From the NCBI RefSeq assembly GCF_023283845.1, contig NZ_JAKILC010000005.1, positions 1-64,000 on the forward strand: DNA of 64,000 bases. Direction: 5' to 3'. The position numbers were made by a program, and so were the translations under genes. The notes beneath the pieces were generated by a model. It worked only from the letters and a program-made list of their open reading frames with translations, had not been told where the DNA came from and made no database searches. Source of the DNA: Shewanella marinintestina (GTDB taxonomy: Bacteria > Pseudomonadota > Gammaproteobacteria > Enterobacterales > Shewanellaceae). Positions 27,670 through 35,887 of this stretch are shown here, one piece after another (position 1 is the first letter of the stretch; each line of letters starts with the position of its first letter).

Positions 27670-27999
27670 CAATATTTGACAAGAATGATTATCTTTCAGT
27701 GCTTCATGAGAGAAAGCATTAAAAGGAATTAGCGTAGTTGTATCACACGTATTTAAGCTAACTTTTGGCTTAGATTTAACCTGTTTTTACGTTGGATTTG
27801 GCGTATTCAGGGTATTTAACTGACTTCGCTTTAAAACAATGCAGTCAGTGTTAAAAAAGTCGAATGTTAATGCGGTTCGTTGTAAGCTACTGCAATATTC
27901 AACGTAACCAGAACTCTGGTTGGCGTATATCTTATTCATCCTGCGGCCATTGCTGTATGGACTATGACAGGTAGACTGTTTTTCTACCTAGGAGCGCAA
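27670..27999. other. 330-nt leader region of the QueD-like gene
   Basis: This gap holds the promoter and leader of the QueD-like gene. AACCAG with CTGGTT makes a small hairpin near 27908-27922. A second, AGGTAGA with TCTACCT (27969-27989), ends immediately before the AGGAG ribosome site. No preQ1 riboswitch pattern was found. Confidence 0.5.
27969..27989 (+). promoter_or_regulatory. hairpin abutting the ribosome site of the QueD-like gene
   Basis: A 7-bp perfect stem (AGGTAGA / TCTACCT) with loop CTGTTTT ends one base before AGGAG. It could tune translation or protect the leader; this is inference. Confidence 0.4.
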
Positions 28000-28878
28000 A
28001 TGCAACTATTCGTTAAAGATTTAACCGTAATCGACTTTTCTTATCTTTGTCCGATTAGAGGGATGGTTGGGGAAAGTTGGATTGTTGACGTGTTACTTGA
28101 TGGTGGTTTAGATGAGCAAAATATGGTGCTCGACTTTGCTAAAGTGAAGCGTACCATTAAAAGCACTATTGACGATGTCGCAGATCATCGTTTGTTGATC
28201 CCAACCGCTTGTAGCGAAGCACGCTGGCAGCAAAAGGGCGATCGTGTCTGGATGGATTTTTCAAGCCAAAAAGGCGACATCCATCTTGCGTGTCCATCGC
28301 AGGCATTTGCACTTATTCCAAGTGAAATTATTGATTTTGAAAGTGTGAACAAGTTTTTGCAGCAAGCATTGAAAGAAGTATTACCGGAAAATGTTGAAGG
28401 GATTTCGCTTACACTCAGAAATGAGCTGCATGATGCACCTTTTTATCATTATAGTCATGGTTTGAAAAAGCACGATGGTAACTGTCAACGTATTGCTCAT
28501 GGGCACCGCAGCCCGGTAACCGTATTTGAAAACGGCGTTGCTGCACCTAAATGGGATGAATATTGGGCCAAGCGTTGGCATGACATTTATCTTGGCACAG
28601 TTGAAGATCAAGTATCAGTTAAAACGTTGGTGTTATCGCCACAAACAGAAGTAAATGATAACACCCATTTCGGTTTTCATTATCAGGCGCCACAAGGTGA
28701 CTTTCAGTTAGCTATGCCTAAAGATCTTTGTGATATTTTGCCACATGATACAACCGTTGAATTGCTTGCAGATTACATGGCGCAAACGCTTTCAGACAAA
28801 GTACCAAGCAGTGATTTTAAAGTGATTGCTTATGAAGGTGTGGGTAAAGGTGCTATTGCGAGTCGCAGTGTTAAATAA
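28000..28878 (+). CDS. two-domain QueD-like 6-carboxytetrahydropterin synthase family protein
   Basis: A 292-residue protein made of two QueD/PTPS-type halves. The second half (from about residue 145) has the zinc and nucleophile residues: SHGL, then NCQRIAHGH. The first half lacks these (FSYLC and GES stand in their place) but keeps the other catalytic block, VLDFAKVK followed by ADHRLL near residue 62. The active site may therefore be assembled from both halves. QueD makes 6-carboxy-tetrahydropterin for queuosine, but no other que gene is nearby, so the reaction is uncertain. The ATG at 28000 has AGGAG 5 nt upstream; the ATG at 27964 is in frame but unsupported. Confidence 0.82.
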   Translation: MQLFVKDLTVIDFSYLCPIRGMVGESWIVDVLLDGGLDEQNMVLDFAKVKRTIKSTIDDVADHRLLIPTACSEARWQQKGDRVWMDFSSQKGDIHLACPSQAFALIPSEIIDFESVNKFLQQALKEVLPENVEGISLTLRNELHDAPFYHYSHGLKKHDGNCQRIAHGHRSPVTVFENGVAAPKWDEYWAKRWHDIYLGTVEDQVSVKTLVLSPQTEVNDNTHFGFHYQAPQGDFQLAMPKDLCDILPHDTTVELLADYMAQTLSDKVPSSDFKVIAYEGVGKGAIASRSVK

Positions 28879-28904
28879 ACAAGCAAAGCATAAAAGGAGT
28901 CGCT

Positions 28905-29747
28905 TTGAGAGTATTTATCAAGATCATATCTAGCTGTGTGTTTGGTGGTTTAGCATTGCAAGCCAATGCGGCTGTAGAGCTAAATGGAGAGTTGATTCAA
29001 GGCGCGTTAATGCGTGCTCAGGTTCAACCAGGTACACAGGTTTTTTTAAATGATGAGCCACTAAAGGTAAATGCTCAAGGCGAATTTGCATTTGGTTTTG
29101 CTCGCCAAGCAGAGTTAGAGCAGATGCTAAAACTTGTTTATCCGGATGGATTGACAGAGCTGAAGCCACTCAAACTGAAAACTCAGCAATATAAGATCCA
29201 AAATATTACTGGGATCAGTAAAAAAATTATGAAACCAGATCCAAAAGCGCAAGCAAGGGCGGCTAAGGATTCTAAACAGGTTAAAGCTGCAAGAGCTCAA
29301 TTCACGGCAAGTGACGCTTTCAATCAGGATTTTATCTGGCCATTAACCGGCAGAATAAGCGGTGTGTATGGTAGTCAGCGTATCTATAACGGTAAGCCAG
29401 GCACGCCGCACTACGGTGTCGATGTTGCAGCTAAAACAGGTACCGTAGTCGTCGCACCTGCAGATGGAGTGATATCACTTTCTGTTTCTGATATGTTTTA
29501 TTCCGGTGGTACTATGATTATTGATCATGGTTATGGGGTTAGTTCGAGTTTTTTGCATTTAAGTAAGCTCTACGTGAAACAGGGCGATGTTGTGAAGCAA
29601 GGCGATAAAGTTGCTGAGGTGGGATCAACTGGTCGCTCAACGGGACCACATTTGGATTGGCGGATTAATTGGTATCAAATGCGCCTTGATCCTACAACTA
29701 TCGTACCTTCGATGAAGAGTGTAATGGCAAAAAGTAAGGTAAAGTAA
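28905..29747 (+). CDS. exported M23 (LytM-type) peptidase
   Basis: A 280-residue exported protein: signal peptide residues 1-24 (ending ANA), a beta-rich N-terminal region, a basic helical linker (about 100-132) and a LytM domain (about 143-270). The first metal motif HYGVD is intact, as is the FLHLS histidine. The last motif reads HLD where the classic form is HxH, so one zinc ligand would be Asp; I recall a subgroup of M23 proteins with this HLDWR form. It may cut peptidoglycan cross-links or be a regulator. The start is TTG with AAGGAG 6 nt upstream, and it follows the QueD-like gene by 26 nt, likely co-transcribed. Confidence 0.86.
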   Translation: MRVFIKIISSCVFGGLALQANAAVELNGELIQGALMRAQVQPGTQVFLNDEPLKVNAQGEFAFGFARQAELEQMLKLVYPDGLTELKPLKLKTQQYKIQNITGISKKIMKPDPKAQARAAKDSKQVKAARAQFTASDAFNQDFIWPLTGRISGVYGSQRIYNGKPGTPHYGVDVAAKTGTVVVAPADGVISLSVSDMFYSGGTMIIDHGYGVSSSFLHLSKLYVKQGDVVKQGDKVAEVGSTGRSTGPHLDWRINWYQMRLDPTTIVPSMKSVMAKSKVK

Positions 29748-29765
29748 GCGCTTTATTTTAGAGTA

Positions 29766-29816
29766 GAATCAGCAACAAAAAAGCAGTCTTAATGACTGCT
29801 TTTTTGTTGCTGATTC
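29766..29816. terminator. bidirectional terminator with 23-bp perfect arms
   Basis: Two perfect 23-bp arms (29766-29788 and 29794-29816) flank loop TTAAT, with A6 and T6 tracts inside the stem. It lies between the convergent M23 and DUF2062 genes. Confidence 0.93.
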
Positions 29817-29864
29817 TTAGCCGGTAACTTTTAATGCAGAGTAGTGAGTTACTTGGTGTAGAGA

Positions 29865-30371
29865 TTATTTGTAGCGGTTTTTCCATTTAAAGAGTATTGA
29901 ATATTTCCACAATGTACGTATGAGTAGATATCCTACTATTGAAAAAACACCTGCTAAAACCACACAGCCTAATAAAAATGGCGGGCCGATAGTTTCAATT
30001 GAGGCTTGGAACCATTGCCAATTCGCTTCAAAGTTAAACGCTTGTGGCTCATGCCCTAGCAAGGTTGCTCCTAAAAGGTAAGCCACATAAAACATGAGTG
30101 GCATAGTGATGGGATTGGTAATCCAAACTAGCGCCACAGCTAAAGGCAAATTGACATTAAATAAAATGGCTAGAGCAGCTGCAAGTACCATCTGAAAAGG
30201 CATCGGCAGCCAAGCGACAAATAGACCAACGGCAAATGCTCCAGGTGCGGAGTGTCTGTTTAACGTCCATAAATTAGGCTTTAAGAGTAGATCACCAAAC
30301 ATGCGTAAATTTTTATGTTCGCGCAATGTCTCGGGGTTGGGCATGAATCTTTCAATAAATTTTTTTGGCAT
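29865..30371 (-). CDS. DUF2062 membrane protein
   Basis: A 168-residue protein with about three helices in the pattern of DUF2062: a basic N-terminal segment, then PGAFAVGLFVAWLPMPFQMVLAAALA, the ITNPITMPLMFYVAYLLG segment (about residues 95-112) and a last helix with a basic tail (KWKNRYK). Function is unknown; members often adjoin envelope genes. It is divergent from comEC with only 32 nt between the two start codons, so the promoters must overlap or lie inside a coding region. Confidence 0.85.
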   Translation of the reverse strand: MPKKFIERFMPNPETLREHKNLRMFGDLLLKPNLWTLNRHSAPGAFAVGLFVAWLPMPFQMVLAAALAILFNVNLPLAVALVWITNPITMPLMFYVAYLLGATLLGHEPQAFNFEANWQWFQASIETIGPPFLLGCVVLAGVFSIVGYLLIRTLWKYSILFKWKNRYK

Positions 30372-30403
30372 AACTTCTATTTGCTGTCTTAACTTAATTC
30401 ACT

Positions 30404-32800
30404 ATGAATCGATTTATGTGCGGCTACTGCATTACCATTGTCTCTACAATGTTTTGGCCTTCCTTGGTTAATCTATACATCCTACCTTTTTTAATCGTAG
30501 TGGTTATTACTGCCTGTCGGCGCTTTCCGTTTGTCGCCGGAGGCTTACTCGCAATATGCTGGATAAGCGTTTTCTATTCTTTATTAATGGGCTGGAATAC
30601 CGGGGAACGTGTCGCTACGCTCGATATTGAGGGCGAAATCATATCATTAGTTCAGTCAAACAGCGACCGCATTAGTGTGGATATTACCCTGATTGATTCA
30701 ATTTCACCCCATATAGTGCACCGTAAGCTGCGGTTATACTGGCAGCAACCACCACCCGAAGTTAGTCCTGGTCAACGTTGGTTGTTTTCCATAAAACCTA
30801 AGCCAATAACCAGTATTTTAAACCAAGGTGGTTTTAACCAACAAAAGCATTTGCTTGCTAAACACATTATAGGCAAAGGTAGCGTCAAAGATGCCAAGTT
30901 ACTGACAAAGAACTTGTCTTATCGAGAGAATTTGATTGCTAGATTAAAGCCAGAGCTTGCCGTTTATCCAAGCCATGCTTTGTTGCTTGCACTATTAACT
31001 GGCGATAAGTCACTAATAACTAATAAAGAGTGGCAGCAGCTCCGCAGTACAGGAGCTGGACACCTTTTTGCTATTTCAGGTCTACATCTGTCAGTTGTAT
31101 CCTTATGGTTATTACTTATTTCCCAGCGTGTTTTATATCGATTATTTCCTATAAGTAGTCGCCGTAATTGGCTTTTATGCTTAGCTTTTTCGGCTAGTGG
31201 AGCCTTATTTTACGGCTATTTAGCGGGGTTCTCCGTTTCAACTCAGCGAGCTCTAATCATGCTTTTAGCCTATATATGCTTCAGCGCGTTTAGTCGACAT
31301 TCATCGAGTTGGGAACGACTGTTATATGCACTCTTCATCATTCTACTGTTTGATCCTGTAAGTATATTAAGTGCCAGTTTTTGGCTTTCCTTCGGTGCAT
31401 TGAGCATAATTTTACTCACTGTAAGCCGCTATGATTCACGAAAACCAATTACAAAAATATCAAAGATAGGATCGACAGGAATGATCAAACGTTCTGTTAT
31501 TAGGTTAAAAACAGCAATCTTGGTTTTTTGGTCGTTGCAATGGCGTTTGACAATTGCACTTGGTGTGATTCAGGCGATATTTTTTCAAGGCATGTCGTTA
31601 ATTAGTTTGTTTATTAATATTATTCTTGTTCCTTGGTTTAGCTTGGTACTAATTCCAATATGTTTATTGTCGCTGTTGATTTTTATGTTGCTAAGCCAAC
31701 TTGGGATGTCAGTTAGCGGTGTTTTCGTTTTGGCTGCTTGGGCAATGGAGCCTGTAGTGGCATTACTGAATTTTAGTGAAAACTTAGGATTTGCTTGGTT
31801 AATACTGTCAGATGAACTTATAGCAGGCCTTATCTTGGCAAGTCTAGGCTGCTATTTGATGTTCAATTTTAAGCATAAGTATTGGCGACTATTGTTGTCT
31901 GTTATGTTACTGCCTTTAATATTAAGTGTTGTAGCTAACTATGCGAGGTCATTGGATAAAGCTTCTTTTGCTAGAAGCGCTTTAGATAATAAACGTTGGC
32001 AGGTGCATTTGCTCGATGTTGGTCAAGGGTTGTCTGTTGTGATTGAGCATAACAGGCGGGGGGTTATTTACGATACGGGAGCGAGATATGGCGAGCACTT
32101 TAGTTATGCGCAAAGAGCCTTGGAACCCTTTCTGTTAAGTCAGGGGATTATAGATATTGATTATATTATTATAAGCCATAGTGATAATGACCATGCTGGC
32201 GGAGTAGGGCTTATCAGCAAGGCTTATCCTAAAGCCCTGTTAGTTTCAGATCTTTGGTCGTTCTCACAAATTGATTGTAGACCTAAGCAGTTTTCATGGG
32301 GAAAGCTAAAGATTGAATTATTGGCGCCAAAGGTTGCACTCGCTGGAAATAATGGCTCTTGTGTGGTGAAAGTCAGCGATGATTTCAGCAGTGTTCTGTT
32401 AACCGGAGACATTGAAAAGCAGGCTGAGCGAGCTTTAGTTAATATGAATGCTCAACAACAAGCAGAAGGTTATTCTCAGAGTCGTAATCTAGCTAGTCGA
32501 CTGTTAGTCGCTCCCCATCATGGTAGTGATACTTCATCTACAACCGCTTTTATTGAGGCTGTTTCTCCTGAGCTCGTTGTGTTCCCAGCAGGCTTTCGAA
32601 ATCGTTATGGGTTTCCTAAAAAAGAGGTAGTTGAGCGCTATCAATTACAGCGAATCCCAAGCATTACGGTAGGCCAACAAGGACAGGTTAGTGTGTTATT
32701 TCACCAGCAAACTATGAAAGTTCGTACATATCGTTCGGATTTTGCACCATTTTGGTATAACCAAGTGTTTAGGTTTGGTCAGATTCAAAATCCGGAGTAG
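30404..32800 (+). CDS. comEC: DNA internalization protein ComEC/Rec2
   Basis: A 798-residue membrane protein with the ComEC order: N-terminal helices and DUF4131-like domain, a central competence domain (GAGHLFAISGLHLSVVS near residue 220) and a C-terminal metallo-beta-lactamase-like domain. The metal motif SHSDNDHAGG is near residue 590, DVGQGLSVVIE near 540 and APHHGSD near 703. ComEC forms the inner-membrane channel for single-stranded DNA in natural transformation. Its length is normal. It is followed after 32 nt by msbA, the comEC-msbA-lpxK order known in gammaproteobacteria. Confidence 0.94.
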   Translation: MNRFMCGYCITIVSTMFWPSLVNLYILPFLIVVVITACRRFPFVAGGLLAICWISVFYSLLMGWNTGERVATLDIEGEIISLVQSNSDRISVDITLIDSISPHIVHRKLRLYWQQPPPEVSPGQRWLFSIKPKPITSILNQGGFNQQKHLLAKHIIGKGSVKDAKLLTKNLSYRENLIARLKPELAVYPSHALLLALLTGDKSLITNKEWQQLRSTGAGHLFAISGLHLSVVSLWLLLISQRVLYRLFPISSRRNWLLCLAFSASGALFYGYLAGFSVSTQRALIMLLAYICFSAFSRHSSSWERLLYALFIILLFDPVSILSASFWLSFGALSIILLTVSRYDSRKPITKISKIGSTGMIKRSVIRLKTAILVFWSLQWRLTIALGVIQAIFFQGMSLISLFINIILVPWFSLVLIPICLLSLLIFMLLSQLGMSVSGVFVLAAWAMEPVVALLNFSENLGFAWLILSDELIAGLILASLGCYLMFNFKHKYWRLLLSVMLLPLILSVVANYARSLDKASFARSALDNKRWQVHLLDVGQGLSVVIEHNRRGVIYDTGARYGEHFSYAQRALEPFLLSQGIIDIDYIIISHSDNDHAGGVGLISKAYPKALLVSDLWSFSQIDCRPKQFSWGKLKIELLAPKVALAGNNGSCVVKVSDDFSSVLLTGDIEKQAERALVNMNAQQQAEGYSQSRNLASRLLVAPHHGSDTSSTTAFIEAVSPELVVFPAGFRNRYGFPKKEVVERYQLQRIPSITVGQQGQVSVLFHQQTMKVRTYRSDFAPFWYNQVFRFGQIQNPE

Positions 32801-32832
32801 AATGCTTCTTTTACCAATATGTTAATTTCTCA

Positions 32833-34650
32833 ATGACAACATCTCCTAAAAATGAAGTCTGGACTGTATTTAAGCGTTTACTTGGTTATTTAAAACCCCT
32901 TAAAGCAGTGCTCGCTTTAGCCATTTTTGGCCTAGCTATGTATGCCCTTGTGGATGCGACCTTTATCGCAGTGATTAAACCATTTATTGATGAAGGCTTT
33001 GGTGGCCAAGCTGCTAGCGGAGTTGCTGGTGGGGTTGGCAGTGTAGACTTTGGAACTGGGGCTGGCTTTAATTCGAGTAGCGAAGTTTTATTATTAGCCC
33101 CATTTGTGGTGATTGGATTATTTTCTTTACGCGGCCTTGCTAACTTCCTCTCAACTTATTGTATTTCATACATGAGTGCTCGCGTGATCATGGATATGCG
33201 TCAAGAAGTGTTTGAGCATTATTTAACACTCCCTGTTAGCTATATCGATAAAGAAAACACCGGCAATTTGATTTCTCGGGTAACTTACGACACCGAACAA
33301 ATTGCACGAGCGTCAGGTAGCGCATTAATTACGATCGTACGTGACAGTATTACTGTTATTGGCATGATTGCGATTATGTTTTATTTCTCTTGGAAGTTAT
33401 CGTTAGTTATTTTGGTTATCGGGCCGATTATTGGTCTAGTGATCACTGTGGTGAGCCGTCGTTTCAGAAAGGTCTCTAAGCAGATCCAAACTGCCATGGG
33501 CGGAGTCACTGCAGCAACTGAGCAGATGATTAAAGGCCATAAAAACGTATTGTCTTTTGGTGGCCAAGAAACTGAAGCTGAGCGTTTTGCGAAAGTTAAC
33601 GGTCAAAACCGTTATCAAACTATGAAGCTTGCGACTGCACAGGCAATTAGCCAACCTTTAGTAATGATCATTGGCTCATTTGCATTAGCATTCGTGTTAT
33701 ATGCGGCAAGCCTAGACAGTATGAAAAGTGAGTTAACAGCGGGCACCTTCGCAACAATTCTAGCGGCCATGCTTGCTATGTTGCAGCCAATTAAAAATTT
33801 AACTCGCGTAAACGCGGAATTTCAGCGTGGTATCGCCGCATGTACAACCGTATTTGAATTGCTTGATACTGAGCCTGAAAGCGATAAAGGCACGCTAGAT
33901 GTGGAGCGTGTCAAAGGTGAACTTGCATTTAATCATGTTGACTTTAGTTACCCTGGACATGAAAAATTAGCCTTAAACGGCATTGACTTTAAAGTTGAAC
34001 AAGGTCAAACGCTTGCATTGGTTGGTCGTTCTGGTTCGGGTAAGTCAACAATAGCAAGTTTGGTCACACGCTTTTACACTGGCCTCAAAGCCGGTGATAT
34101 TACACTTGATGGCCATAGTATTAATGACTACAAACTTAAATCCTTGCGTAGCCAAGTTGCCTTAGTTTCTCAGCAAGTGACGCTGTTTAACGACTCTATC
34201 GCCAATAATATTGCTTATGCTTATCCTGGAGTTGCTACTCGTGAGCAAATCATTGAAGCGGCAACACTTGCCCATGCAATGGAGTTTATTGAGCCGATGC
34301 CTGAGGGCTTAGACACACAAATCGGTGAAAATGGGGTGATGTTGTCGGGCGGTCAAAGACAACGAATTGCGATAGCAAGAGCAATTTTACGTAACTCACC
34401 AGTACTTATTCTTGATGAAGCAACGTCGGCACTTGATACTGAGTCTGAAAAAGCGATACAGCAAGGATTAGATAACTTGCGCCAAAACCGCACGTCGATT
34501 GTTATTGCACACCGCTTATCAACGATTGAAAGTGCTGACCAGATTTTAGTGGTTGATCAGGGACAAATTGTTGAAAGAGGTACTCATGAAGAGTTATTGG
34601 CAAAGCAGGGCGTTTATTTCAACCTATATCAAATGCAGTTTGGAAGCTAA
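32833..34650 (+). CDS. msbA: lipid A export ATP-binding/permease protein MsbA
   Basis: A 605-residue half-transporter that flips lipid A-core across the inner membrane. Six helices lie in residues 20-325. The nucleotide-binding domain has Walker A GRSGSGKST (about residue 398), the Q loop VALVSQQ, signature LSGGQRQR (about 501) and Walker B LILDEATSALD, with the H-loop IAHRLST. A Gly-rich insert (about residues 55-80) in the first periplasmic loop is longer than in E. coli MsbA. lpxK begins directly after its stop codon with no gap, indicating coupled translation. Confidence 0.96.
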   Translation: MTTSPKNEVWTVFKRLLGYLKPLKAVLALAIFGLAMYALVDATFIAVIKPFIDEGFGGQAASGVAGGVGSVDFGTGAGFNSSSEVLLLAPFVVIGLFSLRGLANFLSTYCISYMSARVIMDMRQEVFEHYLTLPVSYIDKENTGNLISRVTYDTEQIARASGSALITIVRDSITVIGMIAIMFYFSWKLSLVILVIGPIIGLVITVVSRRFRKVSKQIQTAMGGVTAATEQMIKGHKNVLSFGGQETEAERFAKVNGQNRYQTMKLATAQAISQPLVMIIGSFALAFVLYAASLDSMKSELTAGTFATILAAMLAMLQPIKNLTRVNAEFQRGIAACTTVFELLDTEPESDKGTLDVERVKGELAFNHVDFSYPGHEKLALNGIDFKVEQGQTLALVGRSGSGKSTIASLVTRFYTGLKAGDITLDGHSINDYKLKSLRSQVALVSQQVTLFNDSIANNIAYAYPGVATREQIIEAATLAHAMEFIEPMPEGLDTQIGENGVMLSGGQRQRIAIARAILRNSPVLILDEATSALDTESEKAIQQGLDNLRQNRTSIVIAHRLSTIESADQILVVDQGQIVERGTHEELLAKQGVYFNLYQMQFGS

Positions 34651-35643
34651 ATGCAGTCTTGGGTTAATAAACTTTGGTATAAAGGTCACTGGATAAGGTA
34701 TGTGCTGTGGCCTTTGTCTTTACTCTTTAGGCTTATAACTGGTGTAAGACGACAACTGTTTAAGCTCAGAGTAAAGCAAGCGATTAAACTTCCTGTACCT
34801 GTGATTGTTGTCGGTAATATTACTGTTGGTGGCAGCGGTAAAACGCCAATGGTTATCTACTTAATCGAGTTGCTACGTAAACAAGGGTTTAAGCCTGGTG
34901 TTATTAGCCGTGGCTATGGCGTTGAAATCGACGGCGTTAGAGCGGTATTGCCAGTAGATTCGGCCGATAGTGTTGGTGATGAACCCGCAATGATAGTCGC
35001 GCGAACGCAAGTGCCGATGGTTGTTGGCGCTAAACGCGTAGATGCAGCACAAAAATTATTAGCGGACTTTGATGTTGATATCATAATCAGTGACGATGGT
35101 CTGCAACACTATCAGTTAGCGCGAGATATTGAACTGGTGATCCTTGATGGTGAACGCCGCTTAGGTAATGGTATGTTACTGCCAGCAGGCCCTCTACGTG
35201 AAGGCGCTTGGCGTTTAAACTGTGTTGACCATGTAATTGTAAATGGTGGTGATGCACTTGCTAATGAACAAGCGATGACATTAGAGCCAAGCAAGTGGTT
35301 GCCTGTGTCTGCACTGCATCATGGTAGCTCAGTTCCTACAAAGAGTGACTCTATTGTGGCTATGGCTGGGATTGGTAATCCACAGCGATTTTTTGATTCA
35401 TTATTCGCACGAGGCTATCGAGTAGAGCAGGTTCAAGCTTTTGATGATCATAGCGATTACCAAGAGGTGGCTTTAGCTGAACTAGCTGATGGTCGAATCT
35501 TAGTCATGACAGAAAAAGATGCGGTGAAATGTCGCGATTTTGCAAAAGATAACTGGTGGTATCTCGCAGTTGATGCGAAGCTATCTTCCTCATTTGATAA
35601 ACAACTACTGACTAAAATTGATCAGTTAGTAGCAGATAAGTAA
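34651..35643 (+). CDS. lpxK: tetraacyldisaccharide 4'-kinase LpxK
   Basis: A 330-residue kinase that phosphorylates the 4' position of the lipid A disaccharide at the inner-membrane face. After an N-terminal membrane-associated helix, the P-loop reads VGGSGKTP (about residues 56-63). The SRGYG and SDDGLQH motifs (about 85-89 and 148-154) are typical, as is the TEKDAVKC segment. It starts at the first base after the msbA stop and is followed by the small ycaR gene after 11 nt. The length is normal. Confidence 0.95.
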   Translation: MQSWVNKLWYKGHWIRYVLWPLSLLFRLITGVRRQLFKLRVKQAIKLPVPVIVVGNITVGGSGKTPMVIYLIELLRKQGFKPGVISRGYGVEIDGVRAVLPVDSADSVGDEPAMIVARTQVPMVVGAKRVDAAQKLLADFDVDIIISDDGLQHYQLARDIELVILDGERRLGNGMLLPAGPLREGAWRLNCVDHVIVNGGDALANEQAMTLEPSKWLPVSALHHGSSVPTKSDSIVAMAGIGNPQRFFDSLFARGYRVEQVQAFDDHSDYQEVALAELADGRILVMTEKDAVKCRDFAKDNWWYLAVDAKLSSSFDKQLLTKIDQLVADK

Positions 35644-35654
35644 AGGCATTCAAA

Positions 35655-35828
35655 ATGGCATTTGATAAAAAATTACTCGAAATCGTTGCGTGTCCAGTAT
35701 GCAAAGGCAAACTTGAATACAATAAAGAAGCTCAGCAACTGATCTGTAAAGCTGACAAATTAGCTTACCCTATCAATGATGGTATTCCTGTTTTACTGGA
35801 AAATAAAGCTGAGCCTTTAGCTGAGTAA
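35655..35828 (+). CDS. ycaR: YcaR/Trm112-family small protein
   Basis: A 57-residue protein, translated by hand: [20 protein letters not shown], then [20 protein letters not shown]. It belongs to the Trm112p-like/YcaR family, which follows lpxK in many gammaproteobacteria and is thought to bind zinc through the CPVC pair; only one further Cys is present. A weak AAAGG site precedes the ATG. In E. coli kdsB comes next; here a terminator follows instead. Confidence 0.92.
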   Translation: MAFDKKLLEIVACPVCKGKLEYNKEAQQLICKADKLAYPINDGIPVLLENKAEPLAE

Positions 35829-35838
35829 ATAGAGCTTC

Positions 35839-35877
35839 AGTAATAAAAAAGCGCCTTAATGGCGCTTTTTTATTACT
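35839..35877. terminator. bidirectional terminator after ycaR
   Basis: Perfect 17-bp arms (35839-35855 and 35861-35877) around loop TTAAT, with A6/T6 tracts. It lies between convergent ycaR and the 465-residue exported protein gene and closes the comEC-msbA-lpxK-ycaR unit. Confidence 0.93.
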
Positions 35878-35887
35878 AAATAATATA

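Noticed and set aside
27677..27695. Possible Fur box (AATGATTATC)
   Set aside because: Only a half-site matches; the other half of the 19-bp palindrome is missing.
27670..27999. preQ1 riboswitch upstream of the QueD-like gene
   Set aside because: The leader lacks the compact preQ1 hairpin-plus-A-rich-tail pattern; only unrelated small hairpins are seen.
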